From contig CANIWY010000072.1 in assembly GCA_947471695.1 (NCBI GenBank), forward strand, positions 1 through 5,091: a DNA stretch of 5,091 bases, written 5' to 3'. Under the pieces are notes generated by a model, which was not told the DNA's origin, made no database searches, and was given only the letters and a program-made list of their open reading frames with translations. This DNA is from Nitrosomonadaceae bacterium (GTDB lineage Bacteria > Pseudomonadota > Gammaproteobacteria > Burkholderiales > Nitrosomonadaceae). Each line of letters starts with the position of its first letter. The first letter of the stretch is position 1. Of this stretch, positions 1 to 5,021 are shown piece by piece. The translations under genes were made by a program, and so were the position numbers.

Positions 1-2
1 CT

Positions 3-302
3 TGCACGGAGGCATGGATGGATACCCAGAAAATGCTGGATTCTGCCAGGGCCGGGGAATGGGATGGATTGGTTCAGTTAGAGAGTGCCCGTCAGGCGAA
101 GATTGATCAAATACTGCAGATCAATCAGAGTCGTATAAAAGACCAGGAACTCGTAGCCCGTCAGTCGGAATTAATCCGTAACATCCTCTCTACCGATGAA
201 GAGATCAAGCGTCTGACCTGCTCATGGATGGACAAGATCCAGCAAGAGCTCAGTGTCATCGGAGTGGACAAGAGATTACAGCAAGCATACGTTCATATCT
301 GA
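3..302 (+). CDS. fliT: FliT-like flagellar chaperone, probably 5'-partial
   Basis: This is a small, charged, helical protein of the FliT type. FliT is a cytoplasmic export chaperone for the filament cap protein FliD, and in enterobacteria it also binds FlhDC. Visible family features are a KML...GEWD...L..LE segment near the start and a late D-E-E-I-(x)5-S-W-M segment. The second FliT-like gene at 472 has the same landmarks in the same order. The frame is open to the left edge of the window, reading C-T-E-A-W before the first Met at 18. By comparison with the second copy, about 15 N-terminal residues are missing if translation began at 18, so I judge the gene 5'-partial. The alternative is a start at ATG 18, which has GGAGG at 8-12 five bases upstream and would give a short 94-residue protein. 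fliS or fliD would be expected just upstream. The family call rests on pattern and context, since FliT proteins are poorly conserved. Confidence 0.72.
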   Translation, partial: CTEAWMDTQKMLDSARAGEWDGLVQLESARQAKIDQILQINQSRIKDQELVARQSELIRNILSTDEEIKRLTCSWMDKIQQELSVIGVDKRLQQAYVHI

Positions 303-385
303 ACTGGGTTAATGCTTGAAATAGGCATAATAAACTCATCAATTCCAACGAAGGAAATGATTAAGATCGAAGTAGTATGCTATCC

Positions 386-410
386 ATCTCGATGAACGAG
401 ATCATGATCT
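386..410. repeat. Overlapping inverted repeats in the spacer before the second fliT
   Basis: Positions 386-391 (ATCTCG) pair with 397-402 (CGAGAT) across a 5-base loop. Immediately overlapping is a perfect 12-bp palindrome, AGATCATGATCT, at 399-410. The two share AGAT at 399-402, so as RNA they could not form together. As DNA the 12-mer could be a dimeric repressor or activator site. The surrounding 169-bp spacer (303-471) holds no ORF of note and no promoter that I can recognise with confidence. An AT-rich TATATA at 444-449 has no convincing partner -35 box. Confidence 0.4.
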
Positions 411-471
411 ACGCGATCCTCATCCGGTCGCGAGGGGTACATGTATATAGACATCCAATCTGGAATAAAGA

Positions 472-777
472 ATGAATAATGCACAAGTCATAGCCACCTA
501 CGAGAGCATCCTCTCAATTACCGAGCAGATGCTAGAAGCTGCCAAGAAGAAGGACTGGGATCACCTGCAATCACTCGAAATTGATTGCAAGGTTGCGATC
601 GCGAGCATCCTCGCGGTTAATTCAGACCCCCTCACCGGCGAGTACCAGCAACGCAAGGTCGAGATCATCCATAAGATGCTTGCTGATGATGCCGAGATCC
701 GAAATATCACTCAGCCCTGGATGACGAACCTAGACAATCTCATGACTCACTCTGGGCAAGAGGATCAGCTAAACTAG
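472..777 (+). CDS. fliT: Second FliT-like flagellar chaperone
   Basis: A 101-residue, mostly helical acidic protein with the typical FliT layout. It starts M-N-N-A-x-V-I-A-x-Y-E-S-I-L, followed by ITEQMLEAAKKKDWD with L..LE at about 14-36. A helix-rich middle leads to ADDAEIRNIT-x-PWM at about 73-87. FliT proteins bind the C-terminus of FliD in the cytoplasm and deliver it to the flagellar type III export apparatus. By eye it shares roughly 30% of positions with the upstream copy, including both tryptophans (WD and WM), so the two are likely paralogues from an old duplication or distinct chaperones of one fold. The ATG at 472 has only a weak GGA(A) about seven bases upstream. It is 169 bp from the first copy and 94 bp from fliK, and the longer spacers than usual within an operon leave room for separate regulation. 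Function is inferred from family and position. Confidence 0.78.
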   Translation: MNNAQVIATYESILSITEQMLEAAKKKDWDHLQSLEIDCKVAIASILAVNSDPLTGEYQQRKVEIIHKMLADDAEIRNITQPWMTNLDNLMTHSGQEDQLN

Positions 778-783
778 GAATTC

Positions 784-797
784 ATTTCAGCTGAAAT
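784..797. repeat. 14-bp perfect palindrome between fliT and fliK
   Basis: ATTTCAGCTGAAAT reads the same on both strands and starts seven bases after the stop of the second fliT. As RNA it gives only a 5-bp stem with a 4-base loop and no following U-run, so a terminator is unlikely. A dimeric DNA-binding site ahead of fliK is the more natural reading, but no regulator can be assigned. The rest of the 778-871 spacer shows no sigma-28 or sigma-54 promoter pattern that I can defend. Confidence 0.4.
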
Positions 798-871
798 AAA
801 TAACTTCTGGAGGTTAGACTACTCATTGGGGTGTATCCTGGAATAAGTCTTCAATACCGAGGAAAGTAACA

Positions 872-2017
872 ATGGACTTCCCCGACCTGCCCAGACCGGT
901 CAGACTTGGATTACCTGCACAGCCGCTGCTGGTTGAGTCTGTATCACCCTCCTCATCCGTCACGGATGTCACTAAGTTATCTAGTCTCTCGGTAGCACAA
1001 CGATACCAAGCAAGTGTCGAGGTAAGACTCCCCAACGGTCATTTCAAGGTCACGGTCAGCGGCCAAGAGATGCAAATGAAACTACCCGAAGGCACCCGAC
1101 CGGGCGACCAACTGAACCTGCTTCTCATCTCTAAAGAGCCCCGTCTCAAGTTCGCCATGCTGAGCACCACCCCAACAATGGGTGACACTTCCGTCTCGGC
1201 GCAAAGACCCAATTCCAATACTAAGATGCATCCCGATGCTCAGATGAACATGATTCTGGCCAGTCGTGGGGAGATCCTTAAAACGGGCGAACCCTTAAAC
1301 GCGATCGCGGATGCTGATTTAAGTAAGACCGGTCGCTTCCTTGGAACATTGATACAAGATTCCAATAAATCATTAACGACCCCACTCGCCAATACCGGGC
1401 CCCTGCTCGCAGGCCCACCTCTGAATTCTCAGCAGTTGCCAGCGCAACTACAGCAAGCCATGTCTCAGAGCGGTTTATTTTATGAGTCTCACCAGGCCCA
1501 ATGGATTGCCGGTCGGCGTTCCCTAGAAAAATTATCACAAGAACCACAGAGCAGACTCTCTGCGACCGCAGCAACCGCAGAGAGCTCAGCAAACTCGGCA
1601 TCCTCACCCAATACCCCCACCGCTGGATGGACCCTCAGCGCAGATACACCTGCACACCCGCAGTCCATGACGCTGGTACAGCAGCAGCTCAATCTTCTTG
1701 AAACGGGCCAACTCTCATGGAGGTGTGAGATCTGGCCCGGCCAGAGTATGGACTGGGAGATCACCGATCACCCACCAACCAGAGATGAACCGGATGAGAC
1801 CCCACGTTGGCAGACAAGACTCCGGATTACCCTTCCAAAATTAGGTGAGGTCGTTGCCAATATCGGTCTCGATTCGGGGGGAGTCAAGCTCTCAATCAGT
1901 GCGACAGATGATGAATCCCTGTCACGGATGCAGAGTCAACGCCTGCCATTGGCAGAGTCCCTCTCTGCTGCAGGTCTTACCGTACTCGGTGTGGAGGTTC
2001 AGCGTGAAAGAGGGTGA
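872..2017 (+). CDS. fliK: Flagellar hook-length control protein FliK
   Basis: FliK is a secreted ruler. It samples hook length during export and then acts on the cytoplasmic domain of FlhB to switch export from rod/hook to filament substrates. The 381-residue protein has an N-terminal beta-rich segment (about 40-100, around a run starting SVAQRYQASVEVRLPNGHFK). A low-complexity Ser/Thr/Pro/Gln-rich middle follows, with a conserved patch at about 170-230 that includes SGLFYESHQAQW, seen in short betaproteobacterial FliKs. The C-terminal FliK core domain (Flg_hook) is at about 275-378: it begins near W-R-C-E-I-W-P-G-Q and passes through TRLRITLPKLGEVVANI and G-G-V-K-L. It ends with an L-A-E-S-L-(x)2-A-G-L helix and a V-x-V-E-V strand. 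The start is supported by GAGGA at 859-863, eight bases before the ATG. The 3' end overlaps the downstream flhB2 gene by 14 nt. Antisense and alternate-frame ORFs over this GC-rich gene are shadows. Confidence 0.92.
   Translation: MDFPDLPRPVRLGLPAQPLLVESVSPSSSVTDVTKLSSLSVAQRYQASVEVRLPNGHFKVTVSGQEMQMKLPEGTRPGDQLNLLLISKEPRLKFAMLSTTPTMGDTSVSAQRPNSNTKMHPDAQMNMILASRGEILKTGEPLNAIADADLSKTGRFLGTLIQDSNKSLTTPLANTGPLLAGPPLNSQQLPAQLQQAMSQSGLFYESHQAQWIAGRRSLEKLSQEPQSRLSATAATAESSANSASSPNTPTAGWTLSADTPAHPQSMTLVQQQLNLLETGQLSWRCEIWPGQSMDWEITDHPPTRDEPDETPRWQTRLRITLPKLGEVVANIGLDSGGVKLSISATDDESLSRMQSQRLPLAESLSAAGLTVLGVEVQRERG
1993..1997 (+). promoter_or_regulatory. Ribosome binding site fixing the flhB2 start
   Basis: GGAGG lies inside the last codons of fliK, six bases before GTG 2004. 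It makes that GTG the likely start of the FlhB2-type gene and rules out the longer upstream extension of the frame, which reads antisense-like, non-FlhB sequence through fliK. Confidence 0.8.
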
Positions 2018-2300
2018 GAATAGAAAGGCCGCCATCGCACTGGCCTATCATGACGGCCAGACGGCACCAACTGTCGTTGCTAAGGGCCGTGGTCTGATTG
2101 CAGAGACGATCATTACACGTGCCCGGGAGTCGGGTATCTACGTTCACGAATCCCCAGAGCTGGTCGCACTACTGATGCAGGTCGACCTGGACCAGCATAT
2201 CCCCCCTCAGCTTTATGTGGCCATTGCTGAACTACTGGCCTGGCTCTACCACTTAGAAAGAGGAGGGGACTCTCCCCCTCCCCCAACGACCCATCTCTGA
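2004..2300 (+). CDS. FlhB2-type protein (detached FlhB C-terminal domain)
   Basis: A 98-residue cytoplasmic protein equal to the C-terminal part of FlhB/YscU-family export switch proteins, without the membrane domain. Diagnostic segments are K-A-A-I-A-L-A-Y (8-15), APTVVAKGRGLIAETII (21-37), R-A-R-E-S-G-I-Y-V-H-E-S-P-E-L-V (39-54), L-L-M-Q-V-D-L-D-x-H-I-P-P-Q-L-Y (56-71) and A-E-L-L-A-W-L-Y (75-82). The tail is Pro-rich (about 89-98). The NPTH autocleavage site of full-length FlhB is absent, and the protein begins just after where it would lie, so it resembles the released FlhB-CC fragment. Small proteins of this kind (FlhX in epsilonproteobacteria, YlqH in Bacillus) are known. FlhX can partly replace FlhB-CC, but the general role is poorly defined. 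The GTG start has GGAGG six bases upstream and overlaps fliK by 14 nt, suggesting coupled translation. It is the last gene on this strand. Confidence 0.9.
   Translation: MKEGENRKAAIALAYHDGQTAPTVVAKGRGLIAETIITRARESGIYVHESPELVALLMQVDLDQHIPPQLYVAIAELLAWLYHLERGGDSPPPPTTHL
2262..2281 (+). repeat. GC-rich hairpin at the 3' end of flhB2
   Basis: GGAGGGG at 2262-2268 pairs perfectly with CCCCTCC at 2275-2281 across a 6-base loop, within the codons of the Pro-rich tail of FlhB2. A second, weaker inverted repeat (TGACTC 2298-2303, GAGTCA 2315-2320) spans the stop codon. No U-run directly follows either stem, so neither is a standard intrinsic terminator. They may protect the mRNA 3' end or help separate the convergent transcripts. 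Confidence 0.4.
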
Positions 2301-2324
2301 CTCAGCGCGAAGGAGAGTCATCCA

Positions 2325-3134
2325 TCAGTGAGTTCTTTTACGCTCCATCTGTAGCTTATTCACGTACCGCTGGATCATTAAGAGAATCCTCTCCTCAGTG
2401 TCGGACGCAAACTCAAGCCCTGCCCTCTGGCACTTGAGACCCCCCCTCCGAGTGAATTCAGAGACGGCCTTAACTTGGAGATTCACCTTAGCAGTCCCCA
2501 CCCCAGGAAGATCGATCAAACATCCTTGATAATCAACACCGCTCTCAAATTCAATCTTCCGTTCAGGATCAAATACGGCCATCCCACCACGGCTGATATT
2601 TTGCAAGAGAACACCCGCATACTCCCCCTGTGGGAGCGGGATCCGACATGTTAGGTGCTTAGTTGATGGGGTATCGATCCGGTAGTGTGCTCTCTTTTGC
2701 AGCCTTAGCAGACTCTCCGGAATACGGGCACTGAATGCGTTCCTGCCCTCGAATCTAATCATTTCAATATCATGACAGACAAACTGAATCTCAACACGAT
2801 TTAAGAGTGCGAAGACATTTAATTTGCCCACCCTCAGGGCCCTCATGTTCGACATCTCATCGGTACCGTAATCAAAGATAACTTCCCCCCTCTTTGGGTT
2901 GATACCGATAATGGTGGTCAGGATAAAACCATCCTCATTATCAAAAGAGAGTGTCGCCAGGGCATTGGCTCTCTTCATCGAACGGAGTATATAAAGAATT
3001 TCGATGTCCAAATAAACACGAAACTTATCAATCTCCTCGTCAGGGGGCTCAGTAACAATCACTTCTTGCTCGACCTTACTATTCAGATGAGACATGAACC
3101 ATCCATTTCTGATCGCAGAATGTATGTTTATCAT
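2325..3134 (-). CDS. ycgR: YcgR-type c-di-GMP flagellar brake protein (PilZ domain)
   Basis: YcgR binds cyclic di-GMP through its PilZ domain and then acts at the flagellar motor (MotA/FliG/FliM in enterobacteria) to slow or bias rotation. In the 269-residue form chosen here, the YcgR N-terminal domain runs from about 45 to 145 and includes G-E-V-I-F-D-Y-G-(x)-D-E. The PilZ domain follows, with both c-di-GMP-binding motifs intact: RxxxR as R-A-H-Y-R (about 148-152) and (D/N)xSxxG as N-I-S-R-G-G (about 179-184). It should therefore be able to bind the ligand. The start at ATG 3134 is chosen for GGAG at 3143-3146, eight bases upstream. An ATG at 3095 (256 residues) is possible, and the frame stays open to 3263, but that extension does not look like YcgR. 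The gene converges on flhB2 with a 24-bp gap. Its upstream region ends in an IS remnant, so its native promoter may be altered. Other functional assignments for the PilZ family are less likely given the specific N-terminal domain. Confidence 0.92.
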   Translation of the reverse strand: MINIHSAIRNGWFMSHLNSKVEQEVIVTEPPDEEIDKFRVYLDIEILYILRSMKRANALATLSFDNEDGFILTTIIGINPKRGEVIFDYGTDEMSNMRALRVGKLNVFALLNRVEIQFVCHDIEMIRFEGRNAFSARIPESLLRLQKRAHYRIDTPSTKHLTCRIPLPQGEYAGVLLQNISRGGMAVFDPERKIEFESGVDYQGCLIDLPGVGTAKVNLQVKAVSEFTRRGGLKCQRAGLEFASDTEERILLMIQRYVNKLQMERKRTH

Positions 3135-3142
3135 TTGACCCA

Positions 3143-3146
3143 CTCC
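3143..3146 (-). promoter_or_regulatory. Ribosome binding site deciding the ycgR start
   Basis: On the minus strand GGAG sits eight bases before ATG 3134. It favours this start over the open upstream extension (to 3263), which lies in sequence shared with the edge of the insertion-sequence remnant and has no YcgR similarity that I can see. Confidence 0.6.
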
Positions 3147-3242
3147 AATATTGTTTATAGGTTGTATAGACTCGTAATGCAAACGAGAAGAACAAGAGCC
3201 CACGGTGTATCTATAAGCAATTTTTATGCCTATTTTGCGCAA

Positions 3243-3502
3243 ATGACCGAGCCGATTTCGCAAAGAACGATTATCGGGCTCATTAAAGAAATGGAAGCCG
3301 GAATGCTAGTTACAGAACTCTGTTGCAAGTGCGGATTCAGCGATGCGAGCTTTTACAAATGGCAAACCCAGTTCAGAGGAATAGACATCAGAGAAACTCA
3401 GAAATTTCGTGGATTTTGGAGTGCGCGAAAGGCAAGTTGAAGAAACTGCTGGTAGAAGCAAAATTGAATATTCAAGCTCTCAAGACGATCTTTGGAGAAG
3501 GT
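3243..3502 (+). pseudogene. IS3-family transposase OrfA remnant, frameshifted
   Basis: The reading frame from ATG 3243 gives a helix-turn-helix protein typical of IS3-family OrfA: I-I-G-L-I-K-E-M-E-A-G-M-x-V-x-E-L-C, then G-F-S-D-A-S-F-Y-K-W and a G-I-D-I-R-E segment. OrfA binds the element's terminal repeats. The frame breaks in the T-run at 3414-3417. The expected leucine-zipper part (L-E-C-A-K-G-K-L-K-K-L-L-V-E-A, then A-L-K-T-I-F-G-E) continues in another frame from 3416. Two extra bases or one lost base would explain this. It is upstream of where IS3 elements use programmed -1 frameshifting, so it looks like decay. Similarity stops at about 3502. There is no orfB and I find no right end, so the element is not mobile on its own. 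The left end is not defined, and 3135-3242 shows no terminal repeat I can assign. The ATG has no good ribosome binding site. Confidence 0.85.
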
Positions 3503-4547
3503 CAGGTCCGGCGATGCATCTTGTTTTAATAACCTCAAATATCCTGCAAGTACCTTCGTCAGGCTCAACTTCTTCACTATCATCTTGGATTACTACTCTA
3601 TTAAGAATCTTTTCAGATCGTTCGAACGAACCTAGAAAAGCTGTCGATAAATAGTTAGCCACAAGAGTGGCGTTAGAAAACGAGTCTTGATTTTTGTAAT
3701 ATAAAATTTCCCAGGGTATCGAGTGATCATAGTCTACATTGCCAATTAAACTGAGTACCTTATCGGTAGCCAAGGTATTATTTTGGCGCATAACTCGCAT
3801 TTTATGGAAGATTCGTAAATTTCCGTAGATTTTTTTTAATCTATCGATCGTTCTCAAGTCTTTTTCTAAATCTTCAGAATAAAAAAATACTAGATCGTAT
3901 TTTGCAGATATTGTTGGCAACAAATTTTCGTAATATTTTGAGACTTCATCTAATACTTGAATCTTGTTCTCTGAAAATGAATTTATTTGCCGAACCAAAA
4001 TCTTGCATTCTTTCATCTGACTCAATGCAATGTTTGTCAAAAGTATCTCTTTTATGCTTTCTGGCTTCCAGTAAATCTCCATGCGCGCAAATTCAGCAAT
4101 TTGATTAAAAATTCGAATGAGGATGGGGCGTTTTCTTTTTCTAAGTCTTTCAATTTCCGCCTTATAGCCTTTCTCAAAATCCTCAAATTGATAAGGACCC
4201 AATCCATCTTCCCCCAATATTATTTCATTCTCTAGTGTTAATTTATTCACCATAAAATTACATATTGAGTTTCCTGGTGAAAAATATACTACCTTTGATT
4301 TTTTAATTTTTAAGAGTGTGAGGTATAGCGACACTAAAGAATGCGCCCTTTCTAACTTACTCCCATTCTCTATTACAAGGATGGAACTCCAAGCACCTTG
4401 AGATTTAATTTTTGCTATTACTGACTTATTGAACAGCTTGCTATCTAAAATTAGAACGTTAGATTTTTTACAAAAATCAAGCCTGATTGCTGCGCTGAGT
4501 AGGAGATGATAAGGCGTTATTGGATAAAAGATCGCGCCATTCGTCAT
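3480..4547 (-). CDS. Putative GT52/polysialyltransferase-like glycosyltransferase
   Basis: A 355-residue soluble protein, probably a cytoplasmic glycosyltransferase that adds a sugar to a surface glycan or protein. It resembles the GT52/bacterial polysialyltransferase type: an N-terminal IFYPITPYHLLLSAAIRL segment (6-23), an E-D-G motif (113-115, in I-L-G-E-D-G-L-G-P-Y) and a late I-P-W-E-I-L segment (277-282). An S-T pair follows (301-302, in Y-L-S-T-A-F-L). The family's His-Pro motif is not seen where expected: the segment reads R-I-F-H-K-M (245-250). The donor sugar cannot be predicted. The start fits the family N-terminus, although no Shine-Dalgarno is visible before ATG 4547. Base composition is clearly AT-rich compared with the flanking flagellar genes, with AAA/ATT/TTA codons common, which suggests transfer. 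The last six residues (LLQRSS) are antisense to the IS OrfA remnant, so the native C-terminus may be lost. Position suggests a role in flagellin or envelope glycosylation (inference). Confidence 0.6.
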   Translation of the reverse strand: MTNGAIFYPITPYHLLLSAAIRLDFCKKSNVLILDSKLFNKSVIAKIKSQGAWSSILVIENGSKLERAHSLVSLYLTLLKIKKSKVVYFSPGNSICNFMVNKLTLENEIILGEDGLGPYQFEDFEKGYKAEIERLRKRKRPILIRIFNQIAEFARMEIYWKPESIKEILLTNIALSQMKECKILVRQINSFSENKIQVLDEVSKYYENLLPTISAKYDLVFFYSEDLEKDLRTIDRLKKIYGNLRIFHKMRVMRQNNTLATDKVLSLIGNVDYDHSIPWEILYYKNQDSFSNATLVANYLSTAFLGSFERSEKILNRVVIQDDSEEVEPDEGTCRIFEVIKTRCIAGPDLLQRSS

Positions 4548-4558
4548 TTTATTGATTT

Positions 4559-4576
4559 CTGAGCTTGAGAGCTCAG
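4559..4576. repeat. Hairpin just upstream of the glycosyltransferase
   Basis: CTGAGCT (4559-4565) pairs with AGCTCAG (4570-4576) across TGAG, a perfect 7-bp stem located 12 bases before the glycosyltransferase start on the minus strand. There is no U-run on either side. TCTGAGCTT (4558-4566) recurs directly at 4662-4670. A 10-mer, CTTGAGAGCT (4564-4573), recurs inverted at 3475-3484, at the other end of the gene. The 137-bp gap 4548-4684 holds no gene and no terminator I can recognise after fliE. Confidence 0.4.
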
Positions 4577-4684
4577 TACTGGCAGGAAAGGCTTTTGAAT
4601 TTTACGTGGCACTATATATTGGAGTCTCAAAGACAGGGAGTGGAAGACACAGGACAAGCGCTCTGAGCTTCCTTTAAGAAGATC

Positions 4685-5011
4685 TTAGACTTGCATGTTC
4701 ATGATATCTTGATACGCATTCACCAACTTATTACGCACTTGAACCATCGTCTGGAACGAGATATTTGCCTTCTGCAGAGAGATCATCACATCTTGAAGAT
4801 TAGCGTTCGGAGCACCCATCTCGAACTGCTTACCGAGCTTAGTCGTCTCCAGTTGAGCACTATTCACCTGATCGACAGCAGTCTTTAGAACCTGCCCAAA
4901 GTCGACTGTGGCAGCACTCTTAGGGGTCGCCCCTGCAGACGCATTTCCCCCTGCCAGGGCCGATGCGGCTCGTAGCTGAGACAGAACACTATCCATTCCA
5001 ATCTTATCCAT
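4685..5011 (-). CDS. fliE: Flagellar hook-basal body protein FliE
   Basis: FliE is a small secreted rod component that links the MS ring (FliF) to the proximal rod and is among the first flagellar export substrates. The 108-residue protein (family usually about 100-110) has a variable Ala/Gly/Ser-rich N-terminal third, then a segment beginning VDFGQVLKTAVDQVN. The conserved C-terminal helices follow: A-N-L-Q-D-V-M-I-S-L-Q-K-A-N-I-S-F-Q, V-R-N-K-L-V-N-A-Y-Q-D-I-M-N-M-Q-V. The start is ATG 5011, which has GGGAG at 5017-5021 five bases upstream. A TTG at 5023 in the same frame overlaps that ribosome binding site and is rejected. In most proteobacteria fliE is followed by fliF-fliG-fliH. Here the next gene on the strand is the AT-rich glycosyltransferase, so fliE is detached from its usual partners. 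The 80 bases upstream of the start show no clear sigma-54 or sigma-28 promoter. Confidence 0.95.
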   Translation of the reverse strand: MDKIGMDSVLSQLRAASALAGGNASAGATPKSAATVDFGQVLKTAVDQVNSAQLETTKLGKQFEMGAPNANLQDVMISLQKANISFQTMVQVRNKLVNAYQDIMNMQV

Positions 5012-5016
5012 AACAT

Positions 5017-5021
5017 CTCCC
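5017..5021 (-). promoter_or_regulatory. Ribosome binding site for fliE
   Basis: GGGAG on the minus strand, five bases before ATG 5011. It sets the start of fliE at that ATG and argues against the in-frame TTG at 5023, which overlaps the site. Confidence 0.75.

Noticed and set aside
595..602. GCGATCGC, also at 1301-1308, like the cyanobacterial HIP1 octamer
   Set aside because: Two copies inside coding sequence with Ala-Ile-Ala type codons are not enough. The gene content is not cyanobacterial.
600..615. CGCGAG-CATC-CTCGCG hairpin inside the second fliT
   Set aside because: It lies in coding sequence and is explained by Ala/Ser/Leu codons. No regulatory context.
1278..1764. Two minus-strand open frames (109 and 91 codons) opposite fliK
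   Set aside because: They are antisense to a well-supported fliK in GC-rich sequence, with Cys/Ser/Arg-rich unstructured translations and no family features.
1845..2003. In-frame N-terminal extension of the flhB2 frame starting at ATG 1845
   Set aside because: It overlaps the conserved FliK core and does not resemble FlhB. GTG 2004 with GGAGG six bases upstream gives a normal FlhB2.
3066..3242. Plus-strand extension of the OrfA frame upstream of 3243
   Set aside because: It overlaps the start of ycgR and shows no transposase features. IS3 OrfA similarity begins only near ATG 3243.
3464..3475. 12-bp palindrome TTGAATATTCAA
   Set aside because: It falls in the OrfA remnant coding sequence in an AT-rich stretch. 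Probably chance.
3902..4235. Plus-strand open frames opposite the glycosyltransferase
   Set aside because: Shadows of the AT-rich minus-strand gene, with no start signal or recognisable features.
4607..4622. Sigma-54-like TGGCAC...TTGG on the plus strand
   Set aside because: The spacing is one base too long (six between the boxes), the -12 GC is replaced by GG, and no plus-strand gene follows.
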